Assembly: GCA_040437565.1 (NCBI GenBank)
Contig: JBDOQK010000075.1
Span: forward strand, 56,611-120,610
Length of the DNA stretch: 64,000 nt
DNA from: Albugo candida
Lineage: Eukaryota; Oomycota; Peronosporomycetes; Albuginales
Direction: 5' to 3'
A program made the translations under genes and the position numbers. Under the pieces are notes generated by a model that was given only the letters and a program-made list of their open reading frames with translations, was not told the DNA's origin and did no database searches. The first letter of the stretch is position 1, and each line of letters begins with the position of its first letter. Below, piece by piece: positions 36,201-48,259 of the stretch.

Positions 36201-37005
36201 CTATAAGCTGCTGCGTCCTGGAGGAGAGATTCAGTATAAGGAACAAAAAGAGTCACAGTCAGAGTCATAACTCCGTCACCTTATATTTCGAACATTGAGT
36301 CTTTAGCACTCATGCTGCGTACGTCATCAGCAACGGTACGCCAGCAAAAAAGGTGTTCCAAGAAATTAGTACGATTCCATGTATTGATAAACAAGCGTCT
36401 AAATAAACCTCAGCCCAGTCAAAACTTTACTTACTTCACGCTCAAAAAATATATATCTGCTCAAGACCACAATATCGACGAGGTGTTCTTCATACACTGG
36501 AAGATCTAATACCAACGACCACGCTAAGATATCTATACCTGGACAATGAGAAATAGTGCGTAGAACCTAGAACTCCTCATCGCTTTGCATCACAATAAAT
36601 CTAGGCCAAGTATCGAGTAGAATTTTGAAAGATAAAATGCATTGAATGAGATGTAGAAAGTTGCTTTACAGTTTTGTAGTGGTAGGGGTGTAGTAGCGGT
36701 CAAAAAGGCATGTTTCCAGGCATGAAGGCATCACATTCTCATGCGGAATGCGTTAATTCTCCCAAACGGGGACGAAATTGTGCACATTGAACGTGATTTC
36801 AAAGACTCAGAGAGAAATACAAGAAACACATCACAAGTACATTGTGGATACGTTGTTGAGCCCTATGAGGAAGCATGTACACGCTAGCAATCCACAGCAT
36901 GTGCTCATAAACGGCATTGCAAATACTATGTTCGAATAAGCGGATTGAGTCATCAAATAATATTATGAAAGTGACCGAGACGAGAATGCAGACATTTGTA
37001 GACTT
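33290..37005 (-). repeat. Right arm of the ~3.4 kb diverged inverted repeat
   Basis: It is the reverse-complement partner of 2600-5960, with the same order of blocks throughout. The arm is longer than its partner mainly because a palindromic A+T-rich insert and a gap (35600-35870) lie inside it. Left-arm sequence continues directly across that place. Its frames (for example 33844-33590 minus and 35310-35101 minus) are not conserved as protein in the other arm, so they are not annotated. Confidence 0.8.
35608..35854. repeat. 61-bp perfect inverted repeat around gap 35694-35793
   Basis: 35608-35668 and 35794-35854 are exact reverse complements (AGGGGTTATAAAAAATATAC… on one side). 25 further bases and 100 N lie between them. 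It is an insertion relative to the left repeat arm. It may be the ends of a small inverted-repeat element or a contig joined in the wrong orientation. Confidence 0.7.
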
Positions 37006-37824
37006 CAGTTATCAAGCTGTTGAAGACAGTGTGCTAAAGGCCATTATCTGAACATCTATCAGTCCAGCAGTATTGGGTACTGAAGGAATTGTATAGAGAT
37101 GAGAATGGGAAGCAAAAGAAAGGGTTTTGCCCTGCTTACGGATTCTTTCCATCAACGGACACTGGACTGCATACTGCTTTATATTACTTTGTAGCCAATT
37201 TACTAATCTGTTTGCCATCAATCACCGCATACGTTCGGTAGATCTGATATAATATTACTGTAAGTGGGAACTTTGACCCGACTGTTCATTCTATTGTGCG
37301 CTGGAAAGAACGTTAACCTATTGTGTTTTTCATTGATATGGCGTGCAAATCATCTATCGTTTCTACACACGTTCTATACTTGTACGCTTTAGAACACAAC
37401 TCGCACTTGCCGCATTTTTTCTAAAGAAGTTTGGAGAAATGTGATGGCGTTATACAGTGATCAGGCTCGGTTCGTTAGCGAAGCGTGTGCAACGCCTTCG
37501 TGTAAAAATAGCCGAATAGAAGCAGCTCGACTCTGATGAATTGTACACGGACTTGCGCTATATGAATTGCATACGGTTGATTTCGATAATCCTCTCAAGG
37601 CTTGGGATTCCGAGTGAAAGTGTAGTAAGACAAGAATGAGAGGGGTGCGACTATTGCCGCAGATAAAACACCTCTGCTTGGCGAATGTGTATAGAATTAT
37701 TATGATTGGTCGATAAGGTGTCACTTACATGTTTTGCCTTCTCCACATTATCAAGGATTTAAATCATCCCGGCAAAGATGTTTCTTTCACGAGCTGAAAC
37801 GGATCTTGATTAAGTATTCAAGTG
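37006..37824. other. No supported gene
   Basis: Spacer between the repeat arm and the LINE. Only short frames are present, none with a motif. Confidence 0.4.
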
Positions 37825-40800
37825 ACTTCTCAATTTTCCGGCTGCTACGCACCTCGCAAACCTGGTACAAAACAACAAACAACAAACAACCACCTCTCAA
37901 CCAAACCAACGTTTTTGACTACTATTCTCTCCAACAGAATGGTTTCTATCGACATTTCGCATCTACCCGTCGTTACGTCGACCGACGAAGTCACAACTCG
38001 TGCACCTATTTCAACGGACAATGTTTCTTTGGATGGGCCCAACACCCAATCAGATGTGACCATGACTAATGAGCCAGTCCCTAGTCCGCCTAAGGAGATT
38101 CCGTCCAACCCTTTGCACATCGATGACGCTGCGACGTCATCACCTCCTTTATCGGCAAAAAGACCGGTTCACATCGATAACTGACCTACCTTGGCGGATA
38201 TCTTGAAGGGTCGGGAGGAAATGCGCAAGGATAAAGCGGCCAAAAAAGCAACCTGGAAGGTTGAAATGCCGAAGCCTTTCGCTGCAGATCTACGCGCTGT
38301 TTTATAGCTTTTTAAAGCGGGCCGTCCAAGTTGGGAGGTTTTGTCTTCTCGCTTAACTGTAGCAAAACCTTTCGCATTACCGAGTGCCAAATTCTCGGTT
38401 GTGTTGGAGACTGGTCAAGCGCTGGTTCTAGCCCCACCAGCGCACATTTTGCAATCCTTTGTTCGAGATCACGGTAATGTGATCGTCGACGAGCTTTTTG
38501 AAGCTGGAAAAATTGGCCAATTGGAAAATTACCTGGTGGTAATTTGAGACTAATCGTTACCGAAGAGGAAGACTGCCAGAAATTGGCCCATGATTCTCGG
38601 TAACACCTACTCTTTCCGAGAATTTGATATCTCGGTTCACGATTTTTCGTAGATATTTTCCGAATCGGACCGGAAATATCCAACTCACACTTGCGTCGGC
38701 ATTGAGTCCTCTTGGTTGCGACGTTCTGTATGAGAATTTTCGTGAATCAATGGCTTCCAAAAGACTTGCAATGTCGACTTGGAGAGGTTATTTCCGAGGC
38801 ACCAGCTGTCCTGAGCAGCTTATTGTTGGCGGAAAAGTTTGTGAGAAATATGTATCGAGGGGAGATACTATTTGGCTAGAGGAAAATCTTCTCCACTCCT
38901 GGTTGATCGGTTGAGGATGGGTCAGCGCAGTCCGTACTGCTTACTGCTGCCGGTGAAACTCCTCAACCGAATCAGCCACCGACAAAAAACTTCGCTTCAT
39001 CGGCTAAAAGTCAGCCTGTGTAGTCTAAACCAATACCAAAACAAGTTAAAACCAACGTCGACATTCCTGACGTGTCTAAAAAAAAGTCTCAAAAACAAGC
39101 TTCCTTATCGTAAAGCTACTTCTGGTCGCAACGTTGCTGATGGAAAGCATCCGAAGTACCAAAATCGGGTCTTCCTCAGCAGGATATTCCCTCCGTTGCT
39201 CCGAATGTCAACGAAGATACAGAAAACATTGCAGAAAAAGCAACGTCAAAGTCTACTGCAGACACGTAGACTCCGGTTCGAACTCGCAACAAGCGTAATC
39301 GATCATTTGATCGCTTTCAGAGTTTACTAAGCAACGCCCCTCCCAAATCATTGGAAGTTTTTGCTTCAAGCAGTTACTTCAATGTGCTTGGCTCGGTAGA
39401 CGTGGATTTCGTGAAAATTGACCTAACTACGAAAGATGACTTTGGCAAGAGATACCAGATTGTACCATCGCAGCTTGTCGTTAACAATGATCTGGCTAAT
39501 TCCATAGAAGCATCTCACTTCATNNNNNNNNNNNNNNNNNNNNNNNNNNNNNNNNNNNNNNNNNNNNNNNNNNNNNNNNNNNNNNNNNNNNNNNNNNNNN
39601 NNNNNNNNNNNNNNNNNNNNNNNGCTTTGTCAAGATTATGGCATTTTACGGCACATTTTCATATCCCGCAGCATTTACTGCGACGCTCGCAATCAATGTT
39701 AAATCGATTTGTGTTTAGTCGAAAGTACGAGCGGGTTTCAAAGCACATGCAACTATTTCCATCGGAACTTTTATATCTACCTTATTCACAAGGTGGTTTA
39801 CAGGTTCCGATGATCGAAAATCAATTAAAGAAGCAACAAATCCAATTCCTCCAACAATTTGGGCTCCATTCAAGTACGGCTGTTCCAAGCAACTGGACAC
39901 TGACTGGAGTAGAGATGGTGAAGACCATCTTACCCAACTTTGGACCGTTCAAGCCGCTTATTATCCTAACGATATCACCTCGTCGGCATGATACCATAGT
40001 TTGTTGGAATGTAGCGTCATCATGGTGGAAGCAGACGTGCGTTTGGTGGAGTCAAAGTAAATGGGAGCTCTCACCGACGACTTTGTCTTCGCAGAAGCAA
40101 TCCATAGTTATGTTAAATGCTCCTGTGTGGCTTTATATGGATAATCATCTCCACTTTGAGCAGCGACAACGTTCTACTAGTGCTGTTGCTCATCGTCGAT
40201 GTATGAGAATGGTCCCCGAACCTGCGCTTACTTCTTGGATGCAGTTCGTTCAAGCGTTTCGTATCCGTTCTCTGCGTGACTTGTTCCGTGGAAGATCAAC
40301 TTGGCTCGATTCGCCTTCATAGTTTATCTTGTGTTTCAGCACGCACTCAGATGGCACTCCAGAGGAAGTTTCCACGACCAAGCCTTTGCGACGATTGTAC
40401 GTCGAAGCTACTCAAATTCTTTGTCGATTTCAACCAGAGGGTGTGTTGTGTACTGTGAGTTCACTTTCCGAAGCTCATCCGTTTCATTTTGGCATTCAAC
40501 TTTCGGATAAGAAAGTTTTCTTTCCTAATATTCCTCGGATCAACTCTTTCGAGTTGTTAGTATAGCAGAACCACAGGATTAGCCACACCCAATGTTGCTG
40601 CACTTACCGGAGAGGGACCGGACAGCTGCTTCGACTTGGGTAAAGATTTTCTCAAAGGGTTTTCAACGTCTTAGTGGACGTTTATTACCAATCTACTCGG
40701 TCATTAAGCTCCGACTTACGTATTCAATTCTACCAGTGCGATCCCGGTTCTGGTATGTGAAGAAAGCTCATCCGAAAATCGTCTTGTGCACACAGGAGCA

Positions 40801-41335
40801 TTGTGGTGAAGTGGAGAGTTATCAGCATCTGTTTTTCGAATGTAGTAGGACATACACGATTTGGGAAGAGCTATTTCCATCGTGGATAGCTTTCTTTTCA
40901 GCTCGACCTAAGTGGTTGCACATTGCGTGTCTACGACTTCCTCTCCTCCGTGAAACGTGGAAGTCATTCAGGGTTTTGTTGGAGGATCTTTAGTTTGCAT
41001 TGGTTGCCATTGCAATCCACTTCATCTGGACGGATCGCAATTGACGACTATTCGATGAAGCATCTTCAACACCAACAGCACCAGCTATATTGGTGATCTA
41101 TAGCACATTCAGTGCCCATATTCGGTTTTACCAACGGCAGTGCTATGATCCCACACAGCTTGACCATCTTCAGACGGTTTTGCTCGGCCTATTGCAATCG
41201 GGTTCAGCTAAACGATATTTCTCCAGTAGATCAACTCTTTTCAAGATACGAAGGTGTGAGAGCTTATAAGTCCGGTCTGAGTGGTCTAGTCTACTCACCG
41301 GTCCTTCCTTGCGCCAAGTTTACTTTTGTGTGACT
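37825..41335 (+). mobile_element. LINE (L1/Tx1-like), broken and gapped
   Basis: The 5' leader starts ACTTCTCAATTTTCCGGC. ORF1 starts with ATG at 37939 (MVSIDISHLPVVTSTDEVTT) and stays in one frame, with stops at 38182 and 38305, to 38547 (LADILKGREEMRKDKAAKKA, LPSAKFSVVLETGQALVLAP). Further ORF1-like pieces continue to 39523. After the gap, 39624-40320 is the region that follows RT in LINEs (KYERVSKHMQLFPSELLYLP, then YSQGGLQVPMI). 40592-40993 carries the zinc-binding tail CGEVESYQHLFFEC…IW, typical of zf-RVT. The endonuclease and most of RT are missing at the gap, whose real size must be kilobases if the element is whole. The end near 41335 is approximate, and no poly(A) tail is visible. 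Confidence 0.7.
39524..39623. other. Assembly gap (100 N) inside the LINE
   Basis: Placeholder gap between the ORF1/ORF2 junction and the post-RT region of the LINE. Confidence 0.95.
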
Positions 41336-44300
41336 TTGCAAGCCACATCTGCATGTATTTCATGTTACTTATTAGAGTCTAGGCATTTAGAGAAGTCATT
41401 TCTTGTCGAATTGTAGTAATATAGACAACTTCAACTGAGCTCAACAGATATAAATACGTCCTCTTCATCTAACTCTGCTATGTAGATTATTTTTGGTCAT
41501 TTTTTACGTGATAGCCACTGTTCCCGGATGTCCCGAGTGCAAAGCGCTCGTCAGCATTCCTGTGGAGGCCACCGCATCTAATGCATAATGGGAATGAAAC
41601 CATCTGGAGTTCACACAGAAAACGCTCATCCTTTCCACTCTATCTGCGAAAGAGATATATGATAAACTGAGTAAGTTTTCAATCTATGCTTTCTAATCAC
41701 TTTCGCCTCTTCGTCATAGCTAATTGGATTTCTCGACATGGACCGTTTGTAGTCCACAATTGAATTAAGCTCCTCGATTCGCACAGCTGGTAGCGATTCA
41801 AGTAAGTCCCATTCTCAAGTATCATCATACAAACTGCCCGAAATCGCGCAAACTCGATGTCACTCAATTTCGAAAATTGACTTGTATCTCCAACTAGCGA
41901 CGCCATTAAATTGATTCCATTGAGCGCGGTGGTATCATAGTGCTTGGAGCCCAGCGGCTACGCGTCTTATGCGTATCGTGAGCGTCCTAATGGCATCTTG
42001 CCAATCCCTTTAAAAAGAAGGAGAGATTAGTTCGAAGATGCTGGAAGTAGCGACACATCTTTTGCTCTACCTCAAACTAGACTCGTGGCTAGTAACATAC
42101 CTCTATCATAGTGGAAACCTTCAGATAAAATATCGATCAACGACATACCAGCGCACATGCATCACAAACAAGTATACTGCTTCTGAAGTAGTCAATCTGC
42201 ACATGTGATAAGAGTCTAGATAAAGTGATGAGACATATCGTAGATTTTATGCTCATCATTGAACTATTGGTTACTATCCAGACGAAGGATGCCTACTGAA
42301 CATAAATAAAAGCAGCTCAAAACAAACTTCATTGTCGTTGAGCACTAACGACGCGTTCAAATCGTATAAGATGAAGTTGTCCTTACTATCCTGTGAATTT
42401 ATTTGTAGATGCTCTATCCTTTTGTATCTCTAAAATCTGGGCATGAAGATCTTCTTGAGAAGTGAGGGCGTCAGCTAGATCACAACAATACTGTTGAGGT
42501 AAAGCCGTTCAATTCGTAATCAGGTTATACACTGGAGCAAACTTTTATTGGTATCTATTGAGGTCAAGTGGAAGTATTCAGATTCTCATTTCCGGGCGCT
42601 GGCTATCGTCCATGATTTTTCATTTGGTGAAAGTTGGCACCTTTCGCTTCGAACTGGCAATATTACCACGTACGTAGAGAAGAAGTTAGCATTTCCTCTA
42701 AAGCACAAGCGTATTTCAACAGTGATACACTTTATTCATCGTAATGAACAATGATCTTTGTTGCCAGACACAAGTGTAGCGGCCTCTGTGTAAAAATGAC
42801 ACCTCTTTTGAGAATGAGCGCCACGATAGATTCCTACACGAGTTTACTCTAGCCACCTTTACTTTGCGTCTATTCTGCGTGATCCCTGCGACAGGCATTG
42901 ACATAAGCTGCAAAATTACAGGGTGCTTGATAAGCCTGGACTGGAGCCGATGGTCATAGGTGGATCGTTTGATGTATTGAAAGCTACATCAATCGGCAGA
43001 TATTTCAGGCATGTTGATCTCTTCAAGCTACCATGTTCAGACTCGCCATCGTATTTTCCCAGAAAGCGCCTCTACGATCATTTCTCCCAACTTCATAGAT
43101 TCATTTCCAAGCTATATGACCAGATGCGTAGCTGCTCCCGAAATAGAGGGCGCCTGAATATGGTATTCCTGATCTAAATAAGATGCAGAAAATGAGAAGC
43201 TCGATGTTGATTGTGCTCAACTTTGCCTCGTGTCTGCTTAACGTGATTTGGATCGTAGTGAGCTTTTGGAAGTTAATCGATTGGTGAGACACCGCTATCG
43301 AAAATACTTCGAGACAATTTGCTGGGAGTATGAGCTTACCTTTGACGTACTCTGAGTGGAGATAGTTCTGGAATAGGTCAAATAGTCCCCGCTGAACACG
43401 AGAGCATTCGAATTGTGCTCTAAGCCTCCCTGAACGTAGCACGAGTGGATTATAATGAGCATCTCCGAGTAGACAATTTCATCGTTCGCGTTAAGTAGCA
43501 TCCCGAACCCAGTTTTGCTGTCTTGGACTTCGATTTCTTGGTTCTTTCGAATTCTAACTCTGCCTTCGTACTGCTGAGAGGTTTACTGGCATCATGTACC
43601 TTTACTTGTTCCCCTTATTGTTGCTGATTTTGCTGAGACACTGCGAAACCAGGTAGCGCAAAACCATTCCGGTCAAGTCCGAACCACACCGTCTGTTCAT
43701 GGGATAGTTTAGTGAATATTGGTAAAATTACAGCAAAGATGCTTTCAATTTAACTTTTAGTGGTGGGTATGTTTATTTTCGAATTGAAATCATCTTCATT
43801 CACTTGGTCCTGATGAAATGATTAAATTTTCTTTTTCGTGTTTATCTGTCCGTAACTATTTTAACTGTTTATTTAAAGGGTGAATCCTCAATTTTATTGT
43901 TTTTTTGGCAGATGTAAATTGGTGAATTGTTTACATCCCATTCATCTCTTCTTTCAATTCGGTATCATCATAAGCAGCGAGAATGCAACTAGTATCTAAT
44001 GAGTAGTTCAGCTATGTGTGGATCCAGCAAATGTAGTTCGTTTTCTCCAATTGCATTGCTTCGGTCATCTCACCTCTGCGACATGTTTTGTGTGTATTGA
44101 TGCTCTCCTCAAAGTTACGATTGTATGTAGGCGACTATGTTTATCCTCAGGTACTGTTGCTGCTAATCAGAATGTACATTTCAACTTCAGATACTTCCTG
44201 CTCATCTTTTGCACGATTTGAAGTTTACGGTAGTGACAAAAGTGTGGAAGGTGCCTGTGACTGAGCTATTTTTGCTTGATTCGACGTGATCATGTAAAGC

Positions 44301-44986
44301 GTATTGCCGAGATTCTATGTATCTAGTACACACGCTCTGTGTCAGCCTTTGCCGCTCTTTATTGGGCTGTTGCCGTCCAATCTTATTTTCACCACTGCGT
44401 AAGACGAAGGTATATGGCACCATAAGTTAGATGATGTGGCGATCGGTAGGTATAGGAAGTGGCACTGTACGTTGCCCTTGCTAAGTGCTGCATATAAGGC
44501 ACCACACTATGTATAGCATAAATCTTGTGATTTGAAATCAGAATAAATAGACTTTATATTATCAGCATTACACCTCAACAGCCGAGTTGCTACATTTTAT
44601 CCAAAATGTAATATAGAAAGCTTCTCCAGTAGGGCCTCTTCTAAAAATCAATCTAAACTCTGCACAGGAAGTTGGGAGGCCACTAAATACGACAGCATCC
44701 TCCCCAACAGCTTGAATGAAAGACAAAAGATAATCGCCTTTGACGTTCGAGAGAAGCTTCCTTTGGTTCTGCACTAATGTGGTGTTGCTACCTTCCAACA
44801 ACAATAACAACGTACAGCGCACTCGTCTTACAATAAATCACTACTAAATCTCAGCGATCAAACGTTCTTATAAAGCGATTTTAACAATGTCGACCACGCT
44901 AGCTCGATCACACCATATAAATGGACAAACATTTCCCTCAATAAAGCGCGGTTTACTGTTTTTGAACTGTATACAAGGCTCGCAAA
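41336..44986. other. No identified gene; scattered coding-like pieces
   Basis: Frames such as 42923-43177 plus (EPMVIGGSFDVLKATSIGRY, FRHVDLFKLPCSDSPSYFPR) look coding-like but start with GTG and are short. 44822-44568 minus begins with an apolar run, RCTLLLLLEGS. No family could be assigned and no gene boundaries can be drawn. Confidence 0.35.
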
Positions 44987-45289
44987 ATGGATGCATCCGA
45001 TGCTGTAACAACTTATAAGCGCATAATACACGCTCAGTCTTACAGTCATGCTATAGAATCACAAAGTTGTCTGCATGAAACGATAGAACAATTTTTGCCT
45101 ACGCCAGGTCCTTATCAACAGGAAAGACCAAGGTCTACATCGAGGACCTGTGAGATCTCCAAGGCGAAGCGTCATAGGAGCATCAGTCGTGAGACGAAAG
45201 CGATCGATCGCACCACCAGGACTACATTTTCGCTAAATTTTAGTAGTTCGTCTGAGTTCCTGAAAGGGACGACGATACAGAGCATATAA
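44987..45289 (+). CDS. Possible small protein, unknown
   Basis: An ATG frame of 100 codons. The first part is helical (SDAVTTYKRIIHAQSYSHAI); the second is rich in R, S and T (RPRSTSRTCEISKAKRHRSI). No signal peptide or domain is seen. The opposite-strand frame at 45049-44858 is of similar quality, so this call is weak. Confidence 0.25.
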   Translation: MDASDAVTTYKRIIHAQSYSHAIESQSCLHETIEQFLPTPGPYQQERPRSTSRTCEISKAKRHRSISRETKAIDRTTRTTFSLNFSSSSEFLKGTTIQSI

Positions 45290-46009
45290 GATGAAATAAA
45301 GGGGTGAGGATGCCTTTGAAGTAAGTCATATGTCTATTAAATATCAATCCTAAGTAAAGAGGTATGTCTGTTTACTGAACCAAGAAATATATGAAGCGGT
45401 ATAAAGCAGTAGTACGTACGGGTTATGAGGTACTCGCAATCTTTATTCCAGCAATTAATGTCTGGTGGTGATCACAGGTAGATCACCCACTAGATCGAAA
45501 GACATGATTGGCTGAAAGTTTTGATCAGAACCAAAGCTGGACCTAAGTTAAAAATGATAAATATAGAAGCGGTTTGGTGTAGATGAGCGAAATTCTACCA
45601 AAACGTTTCATTGGATAAAAGACTGTTGATATACTCATTCCATATTCTCGTTGTTTAAGGTTTCAGAGGCTTCAAAATCGGATATTTGCCCAATAACAAC
45701 GTTGCATTGCGATAAACACCTTTCACGAAGTCTTATGCGCTTATTCGCGGTGATGGCTCAGACTTTTGAAGACATTTTTGATGCAAGAATCTGATATCAC
45801 AACTTGATGATCAAGAAATTATTGCAATAATCTACTTGCGATCGACCGTGCGCATGTGAAAACGTACTTAAACATGCCCTAGTTATATTCACATTTTTTA
45901 ATTAATGGAACTTTCGATATCGAACGTCAAACGCAGGATGCGACTAGGTCTAAATTTGGTCGAAAACATTGCGCACTGGTCATTCGCATATTCACCGTCT
46001 AGTGCACAG
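45290..46009. other. Upstream region of the secreted-protein gene
   Basis: No other gene was seen. An in-frame ATG at 45905 precedes the chosen start and would add 35 residues ahead of the signal peptide. TTCACATTTTTTAATTA just before it could hold an initiator-like element, but this is not certain. Confidence 0.35.
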
Positions 46010-46675
46010 ATGCTTCGAGCACTAGCCATACTACTCAGCCTTGTTTGCTTGAACGCCCAACCTCTAGAAGATGCTGGCGAAATCTCCATCCCTCCTGACG
46101 TCAGTAGTCGACAAACTCTGCTAGAAGAATTCGTGACTGAATATAAGGATTGTTTTGAGGAAAGGGACAAGGGCCGGTGCAAGAATGCCCTACGTATTAT
46201 CACGAATGGGGTCAAAGGAGCGATAGAACAGCTTCGAACATTTATACCTGCTCGTCAACGTATGCCCCACAGCCCAGCATCGGAGCATCAAAACAGCGAA
46301 TTACAATCGGAAATATGTGAGTATGCTGAAGGAACTTTTTCTGGGGGGCCGATAAAAGAGCTCTGTGTAAAAACTTTTGAGGCTTTCCGTACCACACTGG
46401 AAAATATTGCGGAGCATGTACGGACTTTGCCCGTCGTGCAAGACAACCCTGAAGCTGTGAAAGCTTTTTTAATTGGACAATCCATGCACTTACTGGCCAA
46501 ATGCTCTATGGACGAACGTCCCCGCTCTCTATGTGTCCAAACTTTCCTCGTTGTCGCCACTTTGTACCTTGGAAAACTCACAGTGGACGAAATGATGCAC
46601 TTGTGGGAAATATGGAAAATTTGGTACTCGAATCATGCATTACCAATTATACCAAACGACGCTAATACTATCTAA
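46010..46675 (+). CDS. Secreted protein with three paired-cysteine helical units
   Basis: An uninterrupted frame of 221 residues from the ATG at 46010. This start was chosen over 45905 because it opens with a clear signal peptide (MLRALAILLSLVCLNAQ, cleavage likely before PLEDAG). The mature part has six cysteines in three pairs: C-x8-C (CFEERDKGRC), C-x15-C (EIC…KELC) and C-x9-C (CSMDERPRSLC). The second cysteine of each pair is followed by a similar helical stretch (CKNALRIITNG, CVKTFEAFRTT, CVQTFLVVATL). That suggests three degenerate repeats of a disulfide-closed helical hairpin. No known family was recognised, and spacing differs from elicitins and saposins. It stands alone between A+T-rich spacers. 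It is probably exported; a host-interaction role is inference. This is the best-supported intact gene in the window. Confidence 0.7.
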   Translation: MLRALAILLSLVCLNAQPLEDAGEISIPPDVSSRQTLLEEFVTEYKDCFEERDKGRCKNALRIITNGVKGAIEQLRTFIPARQRMPHSPASEHQNSELQSEICEYAEGTFSGGPIKELCVKTFEAFRTTLENIAEHVRTLPVVQDNPEAVKAFLIGQSMHLLAKCSMDERPRSLCVQTFLVVATLYLGKLTVDEMMHLWEIWKIWYSNHALPIIPNDANTI

Positions 46676-47544
46676 ACAGCAGGACGTTCAGACTCCACTG
46701 AGCATACAATCAGAGCCTAGAAAGCATACTTCAGATGGATTTAGTCAATCAACATAACCTGCAAGACGAAATATTGTTTTTTTGCGGTAAGTTCCCGTTT
46801 ATTGCCCTTCGTTCTCTATTTCTTTAACCATGCCGAACGAGTCTTCGTAGTCGCTGCTAGAGCATCAGTATTTTGACATGATGTTGCCTAAATAAACTAT
46901 TTTGAATATCGCATTCGCATACCGTCCTTTATTTGAAAGACCACGGTTGATAGGTAAATACGTACTGGTGACAGCAAATTACCACATTTTGACTAGCACT
47001 CGGTTAGTTCCTGTACGCACTCATAGCCAGCCATGTAAAGGCATTCTTGTTCTCATTTGAGAGCTTGGAAGCATCATCGCTTGATCGCTTGATAGCTTTT
47101 GTGTCTCTTATAACATTCTTCCTTCAGAAAGAGTCCTTTATCGCAAGTACAGTCAAAAAGACCACGTGTGGTATTGTATGGGATACCAGAAGACAAAGGA
47201 GCAATCAACAGTTTATCCAGATGGAAACAAACAAGGTCTGAGAGTATTGAATAAGAAGTGGTGTCATTTCTACGGCCTGTCAGGAGCAAGAACGCATCGC
47301 TGAGAATTTCAACTGGGATGACCGCGTGTGTTTTTTTATTGCCGCGAGTATTGATCTGGATTCCTCACCTTCTGCTCGAAAAGCAACCCTCTTCACAATA
47401 AATCATCAGCACCCAATCACACCTAAGCAATGCCGCAATAAATATTCTACTATGTATCCTGAGTATGGACATCCGTCGTGTTCGGTCAACGGCGAAATAA
47501 GAAAAGCATATTTATGCAACATATTGGTATATCAAAGTGGAGAC
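46676..47544. other. No supported gene
   Basis: Short plus-strand frames (47047-47241, 47326-47550) are present without recognisable motifs. Confidence 0.4.
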
Positions 47545-47778
47545 TGTTAGCAGGTAGGCACTCCGCACTCGAGAGATGATTCGATTTGTTGGTTTACTTT
47601 CGTAAAGACTCCTCCTCTCGCTATCCCTGCTTCTACTATTTCTCCTATACCTATACCCAGTGTAAAAGATGCCCGAGCTCAGCGACTCGCTTGGAGAGTA
47701 GCGATCGGCGCTAATCGCTACATCACGTAGGACTTTCGGGACGCCAAAAGGGCGGCACAAAGCGATGGACTTCCAACA
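47545..47778 (-). mobile_element. Solo Copia LTR
   Basis: 234 bp with TG…CA ends, homologous to the LTR at 512-735 in the opposite orientation (shared CACGTAGGACTTTCGGGACG block). No internal element sequence is found beside it, so it is probably a solo LTR left by recombination. It is flanked by GAGAC (47540-47544) and AAGAC (47779-47783), a near-perfect 5-bp target-site duplication. Confidence 0.7.
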
Positions 47779-48259
47779 AAGACAGGGCCAATGAATACCA
47801 ACAATCAGATTAGAAACTACGGTGATTTATTTACTTTGGGCACAATTCAATTTACACGACAACATCCCGCAGTTGAAATCACCATGCTTTACGCATCCAC
47901 TAATCGTTATGGGTCAACTGTACAGGTCANNNNNNNNNNNNNNNNNNNNNNNNNNNNNNNNNNNNNNNNNNNNNNNNNNNNNNNNNNNNNNNNNNNNNNN
48001 NNNNNNNNNNNNNNNNNNNNNNNNNNNNNAGCGATCGGCGCTAATCGCTACATCACGTAGGACTTTCGGGACGCCAAAAGGGCGGCACAAAGCGATGGAC
48101 TTCCAACAAAGACAGGGCCAATGAATACCAACAATCAGATTAGAAACTACGGTGATTTATTTACTTTGGGCACAATTCAATTTACACGACAACATCCCGC
48201 AGTTGAAATCACCATGCTTTACGCATCCACTAATCGTTATGGGTCAACTGTACAGGTCA
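47700..48259. repeat. 230-bp direct duplication around gap 47930-48029
   Basis: 47700-47929 and 48030-48259 are identical and flank 100 N. The first half of the solo LTR's right portion is therefore seen twice. It is most likely an assembly overlap. Confidence 0.85.

Noticed and set aside
45905-46009. Longer start for the secreted protein at 46010-46675
   Set aside because: It adds a polar 35-residue leader ahead of a clear signal peptide, so the internal ATG is preferred, though it cannot be excluded.
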